Assembly: GCA_025210515.1 (NCBI GenBank)
Contig: JAOARM010000028.1
Coordinates: 1-46,809, forward strand
DNA length: 46,809 nucleotides
Source of the DNA: Vallitalea sp.
Lineage (GTDB): Bacteria; Bacillota; Clostridia; Lachnospirales; Vallitaleaceae
Direction: 5' to 3'
Position numbers and translations under genes: made by a program
Shown: piece after piece, positions 8,266 through 17,137 of the stretch
Position numbering within the stretch: the first letter of the stretch is position 1
How the letters are laid out: each line of letters opens with the position of its first letter
Notes under the pieces: model-generated
The model's input: only the letters and a program-made list of their open reading frames with translations
The model's database searches: none
Told to the model about the DNA's origin: nothing

Positions 8266-8385
8266 TACAAATTTATCAATAAGCGTAATATAAAAAATAA
8301 TGAATATCTTATCTCCTAGTAATATTGTATGATATGAGGCAGATGACAAAGAACATATATGAACACATGCAATAGGAAGGTCAAT

Positions 8386-8505
8386 AATAGAAGAATATAC
8401 TATATTCATGAGATTAAGGCTTATGAAGCTATGAAAGTAACCCAAAACTTTACATAAGAAGAATTACTTGAGTTAGCAAAAAAACTAGAAAAAATGTTGA
8501 ATTAG
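8386..8505 (+). pseudogene. Toxin C-terminal fragment with an internal stop
   Basis: In one frame the bases read YYIHEIKAYEAMKVTQNFT, a TAA at 8455-8457, then EELLELAKKLEKMLN and TAG at 8503-8505. The charged helical ending and its place directly before the 8517 immunity gene suggest a degraded toxin end. Confidence 0.5.
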
Positions 8506-8516
8506 GAAGGGATAAG

Positions 8517-8921
8517 ATGAGCTCTTTAGGAAAAATTAGCTTAATCATTAGAGATTATGAATTAGATTTTACGAATATAGATTCATCTCTTAGTGTAAAA
8601 GCGACAACTGTTATTAAAAAAGGACATATGATTTCAAAAACTAGGATTGCAAAATTCGATATTTGGATATATGATGTTCATTTCTTTTCAATTGATGATA
8701 TTGAAATCAAGATAAAAGAATTTGTTGATGTGTTTGGTGAAAAACAAGCAGAAATTTTGAGAATTAAAAATCAATACAAGTATGTTGGTATAACATGCAA
8801 TATTGTAACTGAATATGGGCAAGTAGGAATATTATTAAGTCCATATTTAGTTGAGAAGCTAAATATGCTCAGTTTAGGGATTGATTTTGATATAATTTCT
8901 TATGGTAATGTGGAAAATTAG
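8517..8921 (+). CDS. DUF4279-like protein, probable immunity protein
   Basis: A 134-residue soluble protein. ATG 8517 follows GGAAGG at 8506-8511. The sequence follows the DUF4279 plan: an N-terminal strand (KISLIIRDYELDFTNID), a KKGHMISKTR segment, a central aromatic strand (FDIWIYDVHFF), and a C-terminal PYLVEKLNMLSLGIDFDI. DUF4279 proteins are often found next to RHS toxins. A 74-base piece of a close homologue lies at 1993-2066, and a more distant truncated relative at 4406-4708. Confidence 0.65.
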   Translation: MSSLGKISLIIRDYELDFTNIDSSLSVKATTVIKKGHMISKTRIAKFDIWIYDVHFFSIDDIEIKIKEFVDVFGEKQAEILRIKNQYKYVGITCNIVTEYGQVGILLSPYLVEKLNMLSLGIDFDIISYGNVEN

Positions 8922-9583
8922 TGCGTGATTTGTTAAATAATGGTCGTATAAAACCGATCATATTAGTTTCTGGGTAAGGTCTGTTTTAACATCTTCAATT
9001 AATTGATTTAGAATGTTGAATTTTAATGGAAGATATAGTACAAAAGGAATATTTATTAAAACATATCTTGTAGCGCAACCTTAATATGAATATCTTCATA
9101 TGTTAATGTATGTTTCAGTAAAGAAACTAAATAATAAGAATACGTGCAGAGCATTAATTCTTGCAAGTATTTTATATTCTATACTACTACATATATACAT
9201 ATGACAATGGAGAAATGGAACTGAAAAACATACTGACAGGCAACAGATTAAGGAAGTATCAAATAACCATCTATACTAACTTAATCAAATTCAGAGATTA
9301 ATGTATGAGTAGATTAATTTAATTGTATATCAATATATTGTTAAATCTACTACATTATCAGGATATAATTTTTTGGTAGAGTTGAGTTTAGTCAAGGAGA
9401 AACTTTAGAATTATCTATAGATTTTTTCACCTATCATCTGAGAGACTAGGAGTTAGTGGACAGTTGCACCACCAACGCCATCTTTACTGCCAATGGATGT
9501 GTATGTGGGATGTAGTTATGCATTTTCAGAAATAACGATTAAATGACAAATGAAAGATGGAAAAATAAAAGGTGGTATTATAA
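8922..9583 (+). other. Noncoding stretch with RHS relics
   Basis: No complete gene is seen. It holds repeat RC copy 2 (9032-9198), a YD-repeat relic at 9200-9301 (YDNGEMELKNILTGNRLRKY, open to TAA 9299-9301), and a short frame near 9375-9448 (VEFSQGETLELSIDFF) that may be another immunity or RHS fragment. None has a start signal. Confidence 0.6.
9032..9198 (+). repeat. Direct repeat RC, copy 2
   Basis: Diverged copy of 6633-6790, again behind an immunity gene and in front of an RHS repeat relic. The hairpin has decayed (CGTGCAG...TTGCAAG). Confidence 0.7.
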
Positions 9584-9994
9584 TTGGAGATATTAACTAA
9601 GATCAAAACAAACTGTAAAAAGTATATAATCTTATGGTGTATATTTATGTGTTACTCAATAATTGTATTATATATATACAAAGAAAATAAATTACTAACA
9701 CTAATAGGAAATCCATTTACTGTATATATATATATTATCATTATTTTACAACATGAAAATAAGCGGTTTTCAAAGTTTATTAAGATTCATTATAAAAAGG
9801 TATGGGAAGAAGCAAAAACATGGGGAGTAGGAAATAGAATAAAGTGGAGTTGGGCATTTAATAGAAAAGACGTTGGTAATACTGCTATTAGTGATATTAA
9901 AGAAGCATACATTAAAACAATATTGACAATATATATACTAGGTATTCTAACGTTTCCTTTATTTGGTATAGTAGGTATTCTATTGAATAAATAA
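9584..9994 (+). CDS. Small membrane protein, unknown
   Basis: A 136-residue protein starting at TTG 9584, nine bases after AAAGGTGG. Three membrane segments are predicted by eye: residues 14-32, 38-55 and 112-134. The middle is basic with WSWAFNRKDVGNTA. No family is recognised. It lies in the RHS relic region and could be an integral-membrane immunity protein, but no toxin end is visible in front of it. Confidence 0.55.
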   Translation: MEILTKIKTNCKKYIILWCIFMCYSIIVLYIYKENKLLTLIGNPFTVYIYIIIILQHENKRFSKFIKIHYKKVWEEAKTWGVGNRIKWSWAFNRKDVGNTAISDIKEAYIKTILTIYILGILTFPLFGIVGILLNK

Positions 9995-10194
9995 ATTAAC
10001 CGACCTATAAAAGTATTACTTCTTACTGTGATATCTAGCGATTTAAATTAGATATCAATTTACTTCTTCCCTTAAAGAGATATAAGTGTATAATAAGGGA
10101 ATTACTTATTCCAGAATTAATATTATATCCGTATATCAGTTTACAAATATTCAAAAGGTATTGTAGAACTTTTTAAAAATAAGGAAGTGTTAAG

Positions 10195-10788
10195 ATGGGG
10201 TCTATATTAGAAGTAACAATGTATTATAATGAGATACTTCTGTTTGATGAAATCATTAAACAAATAGATTTTAAAAATTATAAGATAGATATTAAAAATA
10301 TTGAAATACTTGATGATTGGGAATATACCAATCATCAAGTATTATATTATAGTAATAGTAAATTAGATATAGAAAAAATAGTATTAGAAAATAAAATTAT
10401 AATTATAAATTTTACAGTAAATAATTTTATATGTGGATATCATATATCAAAGATTAATCAAGATACTTATGAAAGTTGTATATGGTTAAATACTTATGGA
10501 TTAGATTTTTTGGATATAGATAGGATAACAAATAAAAATAAATTTTTTTATGATGTTATGACTAAAAAAATAATTAACAGCATTAACAGTAATAAATTAT
10601 TATTTATTGGAATAGGCATAGAACCTTTAATTGAGTACAATAAAGATTTTCAAATTGTAATTAATAAAAGTAAAAATATTATAAAATGGATATTACCTCA
10701 AAAAAAGAGCGTAGTGATAAATAATTATTCTAAAAAAATTATAAATAAATTTTCAATATATACATTGAAAAATAATTTAAAAGAATAG
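10195..10788 (+). CDS. Hypothetical soluble protein, very AT-rich
   Basis: A 197-residue protein from ATG 10195, behind AAGGAAG. It is extremely rich in Ile, Asn and Lys (for example NKIIIINFTVNNFICGYHIS and KNIIKWILPQKKSVVINNYS), more so than its neighbours, which suggests recent transfer or relaxed selection. No signal peptide or clear membrane span is seen. I do not recognise a family. Its placement between RHS relics makes an orphan immunity protein possible. Confidence 0.55.
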   Translation: MGSILEVTMYYNEILLFDEIIKQIDFKNYKIDIKNIEILDDWEYTNHQVLYYSNSKLDIEKIVLENKIIIINFTVNNFICGYHISKINQDTYESCIWLNTYGLDFLDIDRITNKNKFFYDVMTKKIINSINSNKLLFIGIGIEPLIEYNKDFQIVINKSKNIIKWILPQKKSVVINNYSKKIINKFSIYTLKNNLKE

Positions 10789-10913
10789 ACAAAAACAGTG
10801 TATAGTACAATTATAATAAATAAAATAAAATTATTTAGAATAAATGAAAGAGCTATATTTTTTTATATATAAAAGACAAATAAATGTAAAATATGTATAA
10901 AACAGAATAAGAT

Positions 10914-10980
10914 ACACCAACAACAATGTACTATATGTATAACGGACACAAGATGTAACAGCCTTAACAAATGATAATTA
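10914..10980 (+). pseudogene. RHS repeat relic
   Basis: Bases 10914-10950 encode TPTTMYYMYNG and, after a one-base shift, 10952-10980 encode DVTALTNDN, the hallmark of an RHS/YD repeat (YYxYNGxGDVTALTD). This marks the right part of the RHS relic field. Confidence 0.65.
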
Positions 10981-11004
10981 GTATTTTATAAGGGGTGATT
11001 TTTT

Positions 11005-11316
11005 ATGTTTTATATAAGAGAATATAAACACAGAAGGTTATTGTGTACATTAATTTCATTTTTAGGTGGATATAGTTTGCATTTTATAATCTATAAGGAT
11101 ATTAATTTATATTTATTATTTCCATTTAAAGCGACATGTATTATTTTTGCTATAGGAGGTTATAGATACAGTGCCAAAAAATATTTGGATTTCAATAGAA
11201 AAAGATTTATATTTACTTTAGAAATGATTGGTTGGGCAGCAACTATATACAGTTTGTATATATATATATTCTTTGAAGTATTGCAGTGTAATGCCAAATA
11301 TGTATGGATATTCTAG
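11005..11316 (+). CDS. Small membrane protein, unknown
   Basis: A 103-residue protein from ATG 11005, behind AAGGGGTG at 10990-10997. Three hydrophobic segments are visible (about residues 11-30, 33-52 and 72-92) separated by short basic loops. The family is not recognised. It is the last gene before the ECF operon and follows an RHS repeat relic directly, so it is counted with the RHS region. Confidence 0.55.
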   Translation: MFYIREYKHRRLLCTLISFLGGYSLHFIIYKDINLYLLFPFKATCIIFAIGGYRYSAKKYLDFNRKRFIFTLEMIGWAATIYSLYIYIFFEVLQCNAKYVWIF

Positions 11317-11605
11317 AAAAATCATAAGGGGAACACCAATTTGATGTAAATACTTTAGATAGGATGATAAAAGATATCTCTTGAAGTGTTTAATAGAAAT
11401 TTGAACATGCTTAATAATCCACTATTAAGATTAAGTATAATAGATAAGTAAAAGTGAAAAATATTAATTATATAGATGTGTGGTTGTCCATAATAGTTGC
11501 ACAAGGTATAAAAACTTAATCAATACAAATATATAAAGTGATGAAAAAACTGAGTAAGTTTTATCATTACTTTTTTATTGTAATATTTTATTTATAAAAT
11601 TTTAA
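11317..11605 (+). other. Intergenic stretch between RHS field and ECF operon
   Basis: No gene is seen. A short frame at 11331-11384 (EHQFDVNTLDRMIKDIS) may be another decayed toxin or immunity fragment. The stretch ends with the terminator at 11536-11578. Confidence 0.5.
11536..11578 (+). terminator. Rho-independent terminator
   Basis: A 16-base stem (AAGTGATGAAAAAACT, 11536-11551, with AGTTTTATCATTACTT, 11557-11572; one G-T pair and one mismatch) followed by TTTTATT. It separates the RHS field from the ECF operon promoter. Confidence 0.8.
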
Positions 11606-11666
11606 TGTCCAATTGGTGCATTAGTGTCCAAATGGGTTTGACGAATAAACTACTAGCTTATAAAAT
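11606..11666 (+). promoter_or_regulatory. ECF operon promoter with two direct repeats
   Basis: The -35 TTGACG (11638-11643) and -10 TAAAAT (11661-11666) are 17 bases apart. Two direct repeats, TGTCCAATTGG (11606-11616) and TGTCCAAATGG (11625-11635), lie 19 bases apart start to start and end two bases before the -35. This is the usual layout for an AraC-family activator site, and the operon encodes an AraC protein. A further TGTCCA is at 11485. Confidence 0.65.
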
Positions 11667-11735
11667 AACTCTTGAACAATGTTATATTTGCTAATTACAT
11701 TGTGTTACATAACTTATATAAATAGGAGGATTATT

Positions 11736-12341
11736 ATGTCAAATACTAAATCACAAAAACTTATAGCAAAAGATCTTATAACAATAGGAATCTTTTCAGG
11801 TATTTATTTTCTTTTTTCAGCAATAACTAATATGCTAGGTGGAATCCATGCAATGATATGGTTTTTATCACCTTCGTTAGCAGCGTTGATTTGTGGAATT
11901 CCGTTCATGATTTTGACTGCAAAAGTTAAAAAGCCATTTACTGTATTGATAATGGGTATAATCGTAGGTCTATTATTTGGGATAACAGGTCAATTTCATA
12001 TTATAGTACCAATATCATTTATAATAACTGGTATATTAGCAGAGATTATAAGATATATTACCAAATATTCAAGTTTCAAAGGAAATGCTATTGGATATAG
12101 TATATTTGCTTTAAGTATGGTAGCTTCACCATTACCTCTCTGGATTGATACAGACAATTTCATTTCAAGAATTAAGAAATTCGGTATGCCGAAATCATAC
12201 ATTAATACAGTAACAAGATTAACATCAACAAACATGTTAATAGTTATCGTTATAGTAACATTTATTTGTGGACTAATTGGAGCATTCATTGCTAGCGGTA
12301 TGTTTAAAAAACATTTTAAAAAAGCTGGAGTGGTTGCATAA
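11736..12341 (+). CDS. ECF transporter S component, MptD/Trep_Strep family
   Basis: A 201-residue integral membrane protein with about six hydrophobic segments, the substrate-binding subunit of an energy-coupling-factor importer. ATG 11736 follows AGGAGG (11724-11729); upstream in-frame starts lie before the binding site. The N-terminus SQKLIAKDLITIGIFSGIYF and the PSLAALICGIPF segment are typical of the Trep_Strep (TIGR02185) group. Its substrate cannot be read from sequence. It overlaps the T-component gene by one base and is first in an operon with T and A subunits, an AraC regulator and two ABC exporters. Confidence 0.85.
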   Translation: MSNTKSQKLIAKDLITIGIFSGIYFLFSAITNMLGGIHAMIWFLSPSLAALICGIPFMILTAKVKKPFTVLIMGIIVGLLFGITGQFHIIVPISFIITGILAEIIRYITKYSSFKGNAIGYSIFALSMVASPLPLWIDTDNFISRIKKFGMPKSYINTVTRLTSTNMLIVIVIVTFICGLIGAFIASGMFKKHFKKAGVVA

Positions 12342-13027
12342 TGATTAGATTAAACACACCACCTCTAGATGCTCGTAGTACTTTGAGTATTTTATTACTT
12401 GCTAATATTGTAGCTTTTACACAACAATTAATTTGGGTTGAGGTTGGTTTTTTATTTTCTCTTTTTGTTCTTCTTGTTATATGTGGTTGTAAAAAACAAG
12501 CTATAAAATGGGGAATTGTATTTTCTGTAATAGTAATAATTGAGCATACAATTTTTCCAAACATAGATAATGAGATTATTACATATTTTACTGTAAGTGT
12601 TATATATTTACGAAAAATGCTACCGTGCTTAATGATAGGAACTATTATAATTAAAAAGATTAAGATGCAGTATCTTATATTAGCACTAAGAAAATTCCGT
12701 TTTCCACAAGCAATAATTATACCACTTTCAGTTACTATAAGATATATACCCTCTATTCGCGAAGAATACCACAATATTCGTAATGCTATGAGATTAAGAA
12801 ATATTAGGGGGCTAAAAAGGATTGAATATACTATTGTTCCAATTATGATAAGTGCAACAAATACATCTGACGAACTTTCAGCTGCCGCAGTAACAAGAGG
12901 GATTGAGAATCCATGTGTAAAAACAAGTATAGTTAATATGGAATTTAAGTTACTTGATTACATATCAATTATTGTTACAGTGTGCTTTGCAATTCTTGCA
13001 ATCTTATCGAGAGGAGGAATGATATGA
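12341..13027 (+). CDS. ecfT: ECF transporter T component (EcfT/CbiQ family)
   Basis: A 228-residue membrane protein that couples the S component to the ATPase. The CbiQ-family cytoplasmic helix is present, with two short Ala-Arg-Gly-type motifs (AMRLRNIRG and AAAVTRGIENP) that grip the ATPases. Five or so membrane segments are visible. The start ATG overlaps the previous stop (TAATG type) and the stop overlaps the next start by four bases (ATGA), so S, T and A are translationally coupled. Confidence 0.85.
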   Translation: MIRLNTPPLDARSTLSILLLANIVAFTQQLIWVEVGFLFSLFVLLVICGCKKQAIKWGIVFSVIVIIEHTIFPNIDNEIITYFTVSVIYLRKMLPCLMIGTIIIKKIKMQYLILALRKFRFPQAIIIPLSVTIRYIPSIREEYHNIRNAMRLRNIRGLKRIEYTIVPIMISATNTSDELSAAAVTRGIENPCVKTSIVNMEFKLLDYISIIVTVCFAILAILSRGGMI

Positions 13028-14394
13028 TCAATATTGAAAATGTGAATTTTTCTTATGCTGGTGAGAACAAAGCGTTAAGTAATATTAATCTTAATATAAA
13101 AAAAGGAGAATGCATTATCCTTTGTGGAAAAAGTGGGTGTGGTAAAACTACAGTTACAAAACTAATAAATGGCTTAATTCCACATTTCTATGAAGAATGC
13201 TCACTAACAGGAAACGTAACTATAGATGGAAAAAAAGTCATAGATACTAAAATGTATGAGTTAGCAAAAACTGTAGGTTCAGTATTTCAAAATCCTAAAT
13301 CTCAATTTTTTCATCTTAACTCAGATGCGGAGCTTGCTTTTGGTTTAGAAAACTGTGGTATTCCTCAAGAAGAAATGATCAAAAGAATTTCATATACTAT
13401 TACAGAACTTAATATTAAAAAGCTTACTAATAGAAGTATATTTGATATGTCAGGAGGAGAAAAACAAAATTTAGCATTTGCCTGTGTATATGCTATGAAT
13501 CCTGATATTTATGTACTTGATGAGCCTACTGCTAATCTTGATGAAGCTACTATAGAAATATTAAAAGAACAGATAAAGCATGTGAAAGCACAAGGTAAAA
13601 CTGTTATAATTGCAGAACATCGTTTATGGTTTCTAGCAGACGTTGTTGACCGTGCAGTTTACATGGAGAATGGTAATATAGTACATATTTATAATAGAGA
13701 TGAATTTCTTTCATTAACAGATGAACAAAGAATAAAAATGGGGCTACGCCGTTTAATACAAAAAAAACAACAGTTTACTTCAATAGATAATAATGGGTGT
13801 TTTACTATTAATAATTTATGTTGTGAAATGAAAAATAAGACTATTTTTGAAAATATAAATTTTGGAGTATCTAATGGAGAAATCTTAGGAATTACTGGTT
13901 CTAATGGTGCTGGAAAATCAATGTTACTAAAATGTATTGCAGGTTTAAAAGAACCAACAAGTGGTAGTATTTCATTAGATAATAAAAAACTTAAGAAAAA
14001 AACAAGAAATAAACTTTGCTATATGATTATGCAAGATGTTAATCATCAATTATTTTCTGATAGTGTATTTGGAGAATGTGAGATATCTAATGATGACGTA
14101 GATCATGAACTAATACATAATACGTTAGGAGAATTTGATTTAACAGAATTTGAAGAAAATCATCCAATGGCATTGTCAGGAGGACAAAAGCAAAGACTTG
14201 CCATTGCAACAGGAGTTCTTTGCTCAAAAAAAGTTATTTTATTTGATGAACCAACAAGTGGGCTTGACTTAGAGCATATGAATTCAGTTGGCGATATGTT
14301 GCAAAAGCTTGCTCAAAAAGGACATATTATAATTGTAGTTACCCACGATAATGAATTACTAGAATGCTGTGCAGATAAAATAATACGAATGTGA
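13024..14394 (+). CDS. ECF transporter ATPase, two fused ABC domains
   Basis: A 456-residue protein carrying both A and A' domains in one chain. The first has Walker A GKSGCGKTT (residues 35-43), signature MSGGEKQNLAFA and DEPTANLD; the second has GSNGAGKS, LSGGQKQRLAIA and DEPTSGLD. Start ATG 13024 overlaps the T-component stop; an ORF start at 12982 lies inside ecfT. Having a dedicated fused ATPase means this is a self-contained (group I) ECF importer and need not share the general EcfA1A2 module. Confidence 0.9.
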   Translation: MINIENVNFSYAGENKALSNINLNIKKGECIILCGKSGCGKTTVTKLINGLIPHFYEECSLTGNVTIDGKKVIDTKMYELAKTVGSVFQNPKSQFFHLNSDAELAFGLENCGIPQEEMIKRISYTITELNIKKLTNRSIFDMSGGEKQNLAFACVYAMNPDIYVLDEPTANLDEATIEILKEQIKHVKAQGKTVIIAEHRLWFLADVVDRAVYMENGNIVHIYNRDEFLSLTDEQRIKMGLRRLIQKKQQFTSIDNNGCFTINNLCCEMKNKTIFENINFGVSNGEILGITGSNGAGKSMLLKCIAGLKEPTSGSISLDNKKLKKKTRNKLCYMIMQDVNHQLFSDSVFGECEISNDDVDHELIHNTLGEFDLTEFEENHPMALSGGQKQRLAIATGVLCSKKVILFDEPTSGLDLEHMNSVGDMLQKLAQKGHIIIVVTHDNELLECCADKIIRM

Positions 14395-14404
14395 GGTAGT
14401 ATAG

Positions 14405-15355
14405 ATGGACGGGTATGAGTTAGGAAATAATATAGAATTAACAGTGTTTGATGATGGTGATATGGTATGCCAGATGAGAAGTAACGATGGAAATGGAGTT
14501 ATTACATCTTATCAAGTATTAGATGGAATACGAATTAATTATAATGATTTCCATATGAGTAGTTTTAGATCTGAATTTGTTTCAAATACTAATATGTTTT
14601 GCGTTGATCATTGTAAAGAGGGACGTATTGAACAAGAAATAAAATCAGGAGTATATAGTTATATTGAAACTGGAGATTTGCGTATAGATAATCGTTTTAA
14701 TCATAATACTGATTTTTACTTTCCTCTGTCTCATTATCACGGTATTACTATTGCATTTGAGGTGGATAAAGCAGATGCTTCCATCAAAAAAATATTTCCT
14801 GATTTTCCTGTTTCAGTTGTTATCTTAAGTAAAAAATTTTGTCATAATAATAGAAATTATTTTTTGAGAAGTGCCACATCTATCGAGCATATTTTTTCAG
14901 AATTATATAATGTACCACAAGAAATTAAATTATATTATTATAAGATAAAAGTTTTAGAGCTTCTATTGTTTTTAAGTGGATTGGAAATTGATGATAGTGA
15001 AATAATAAAACCTTATTTTTATAAATCACAAACTGAAAAAATAAAATCAATACATACACTTATAACATCAGACATACAAAAACATTATACCCTAGAACAG
15101 CTTTCTGAGAAGTACAATATTTCTCTTACAGGTATGAAAACCTGTTTCAAAGCTGTTTATGGGGACTCATTGTTTGCTTATCTAAGGAAATATCGCATTA
15201 ATAAAGCTACAATGTTGTTAAGAACTACAGATTTAAATATCGCTGCTGTTGCTAATGAAGTGGGGTATAATAGTCCAAGTAAATTTTCAGCAGCATTTAA
15301 AAAAGAAATTGGCATTAACCCACTTGAATATCGAAATACAAGAATGAAGAGGTGA
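14405..15355 (+). CDS. AraC-family transcriptional regulator
   Basis: A 316-residue protein. The last 95 residues are the double helix-turn-helix DNA-binding domain (YTLEQLSEKYNISLTGMKTC, then LNIAAVANEVGYNSPSKFSA and the final GINPLEYR). The N-terminal 220 residues are a ligand-sensing region with no recognised motif, similar in layout to siderophore regulators such as YbtA and PchR. It sits between an ECF importer and a YbtP/YbtQ-like ABC pair, and likely activates the operon promoter at 11638-11666, where two direct repeats adjoin the -35. Confidence 0.85.
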   Translation: MDGYELGNNIELTVFDDGDMVCQMRSNDGNGVITSYQVLDGIRINYNDFHMSSFRSEFVSNTNMFCVDHCKEGRIEQEIKSGVYSYIETGDLRIDNRFNHNTDFYFPLSHYHGITIAFEVDKADASIKKIFPDFPVSVVILSKKFCHNNRNYFLRSATSIEHIFSELYNVPQEIKLYYYKIKVLELLLFLSGLEIDDSEIIKPYFYKSQTEKIKSIHTLITSDIQKHYTLEQLSEKYNISLTGMKTCFKAVYGDSLFAYLRKYRINKATMLLRTTDLNIAAVANEVGYNSPSKFSAAFKKEIGINPLEYRNTRMKR

Positions 15356-15361
15356 TTATTA

Positions 15362-17137
15362 ATGAAAAAGAAAAGTTGGTTGTCCTACCTTTTTTCTCAT
15401 GCATCATACTGTAAGGGAAAAATTATATTATCAATAATATTATCAATTATTAGTGTAATGGCGGGACTGATACCGTTTATATGTGTTTATAATATCTTAA
15501 AAGCTTTTATAGAAAATACTGTAACAGTAAATACAATAGTAATATGGTCTGTTATTTCAATTATTTCCTATATAATTAAAGTTGTTTGTTTTGGAATTTC
15601 TACAGGTATTTCTCATGTAGCTGCATACACTATACTAGAAAAGATTCGCATGGGTGTAGCAGATAAATTTTTACGTGCTCCTCTAGGAAAAGTCATGGAA
15701 AAATCCATTGGAGAAATTAAAAATATAATTGTTGATCAGATAGAAAGTATTGAGCCACCCCTTGCTCATATGATTCCAGAAGCTATAGGCAATCTTTTAC
15801 TTCCAAGTACAATATTTATATTTTTGTTAATATTTGATTGGCGTATGGCTCTTGCATCTATAGTAACTATTCCTCTTACAATGATTCCGTTTTCTATTAC
15901 AATGAAGAAGAGTCAAAAAAAGTTTGAAAAATATATGGAATCTAGTAATCAAGTAAGTAGTGCAATTGTTGAATACATTGAAGGTATTCAAGTGATTAAG
16001 GCATTTGGGCAAACTGGGAAATCATATGAAAAGTTCTCTAATGCTATTATAGATTATAAGATATTTATTCTTGAATGGATGTCAAGTACATGGGTATCTT
16101 TTAAACTCTGTTTTGCTATTTTTCCTTCCACTTTACTTGGGACACTACCAATGGGGTTGCTACTGTATACTAAAAATGTACTTACTCCTGCTGAAATATG
16201 TCTATGTTTAATGCTATCAATGTCTATGATAGGATCTTTATCAAAAATAGAAGTATTTATGAACGATTTAAAGAAAATGGGATTTACAATTTATACAGTT
16301 CAAGATTTCTTAGATATGGAAGAACTTTCTGAGCCTATAGATAATGCTATTTTATCAGGTTATGATGTAAATCTTTCAAATGTAAGCTTTTCATATACAG
16401 AAGATAAAGAAACAGAGGTATTACATAGTATTAATTTGAAATTACCACAAAATAGTTTTACAGCTCTTGTAGGACCATCTGGAGGTGGAAAATCTACTGT
16501 AGCAAAATTATTATCAAGATTCTATGATGTAACTGACGGTGAAATCAAAATAGGTGATATTAATATAAAAGATATGCCACTATCACAATTAAGCAATATT
16601 GTTAGTTTTGTCACACAAGATAACTTTTTATTTAACTGCTCTTTGCTTGAAAATATAAGGCTGGGAAATCCAAAAGCTACTGACCAAGAAGTATATAATG
16701 CAGCAAAAGCCGCTCAATGTGATGAGTTTATACTAAAGTTTGAAGATGGATATAACACATCAGCAGGTGAGGCTGGAAATCGCCTTTCTGGAGGAGAGAA
16801 ACAAAGAATAGCTATAGCAAGAATGATACTAAAAAATGCACCTATTGTTATATTAGATGAAGCAACAGCTTTTACTGATCCAGAAAACGAAGATAAAATT
16901 CAAAGATCAATAGCTGCTTTAACAAAAGGAAAAACTTTACTAGTTATTGCTCATAGACTTTCTACTATTAAAAATGCGGATAATATTGTTGTATTAAAAA
17001 ATGGTAATATTATAGCACAAGGTAATCAAGAAGAACTTATTAAAAACTGTACTCTTTATAGAGATATGTGGAAGTCTCATATTGGTACTAAAGCTTGGGC
17101 TGTTTCCCAGAAAAAGGAGGCATGTATTAATGTTTAA
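15362..17137 (+). CDS. ABC transporter, fused membrane and ATPase domains (first of a pair)
   Basis: A 591-residue half transporter: six membrane segments within residues 18-310, then an ATPase with Walker A GPSGGGKST (371-379), signature LSGGEKQRIAIA, and VILDEATAFTDPENE. It works as a heterodimer with the next gene, which overlaps it by eight bases. Its binding site GAGGTGA overlaps the AraC stop codon. Pairs of this type next to an AraC regulator resemble YbtP/YbtQ and IrtA/IrtB, exporter-fold proteins that import metallophores, but a drug or peptide exporter is also possible. Confidence 0.85.
   Translation: MKKKSWLSYLFSHASYCKGKIILSIILSIISVMAGLIPFICVYNILKAFIENTVTVNTIVIWSVISIISYIIKVVCFGISTGISHVAAYTILEKIRMGVADKFLRAPLGKVMEKSIGEIKNIIVDQIESIEPPLAHMIPEAIGNLLLPSTIFIFLLIFDWRMALASIVTIPLTMIPFSITMKKSQKKFEKYMESSNQVSSAIVEYIEGIQVIKAFGQTGKSYEKFSNAIIDYKIFILEWMSSTWVSFKLCFAIFPSTLLGTLPMGLLLYTKNVLTPAEICLCLMLSMSMIGSLSKIEVFMNDLKKMGFTIYTVQDFLDMEELSEPIDNAILSGYDVNLSNVSFSYTEDKETEVLHSINLKLPQNSFTALVGPSGGGKSTVAKLLSRFYDVTDGEIKIGDINIKDMPLSQLSNIVSFVTQDNFLFNCSLLENIRLGNPKATDQEVYNAAKAAQCDEFILKFEDGYNTSAGEAGNRLSGGEKQRIAIARMILKNAPIVILDEATAFTDPENEDKIQRSIAALTKGKTLLVIAHRLSTIKNADNIVVLKNGNIIAQGNQEELIKNCTLYRDMWKSHIGTKAWAVSQKKEACINV

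Noticed and set aside
1..11316. Prophage or integrative element as the cause of the mosaic
   Set aside because: No integrase, transposase, capsid, portal or lysis gene is present; the mosaic is explained by RHS tip shuffling.
12316..12774. A 152-codon minus-strand frame
   Set aside because: It is antisense to the EcfT gene, which is translationally coupled to its neighbours and has family motifs.
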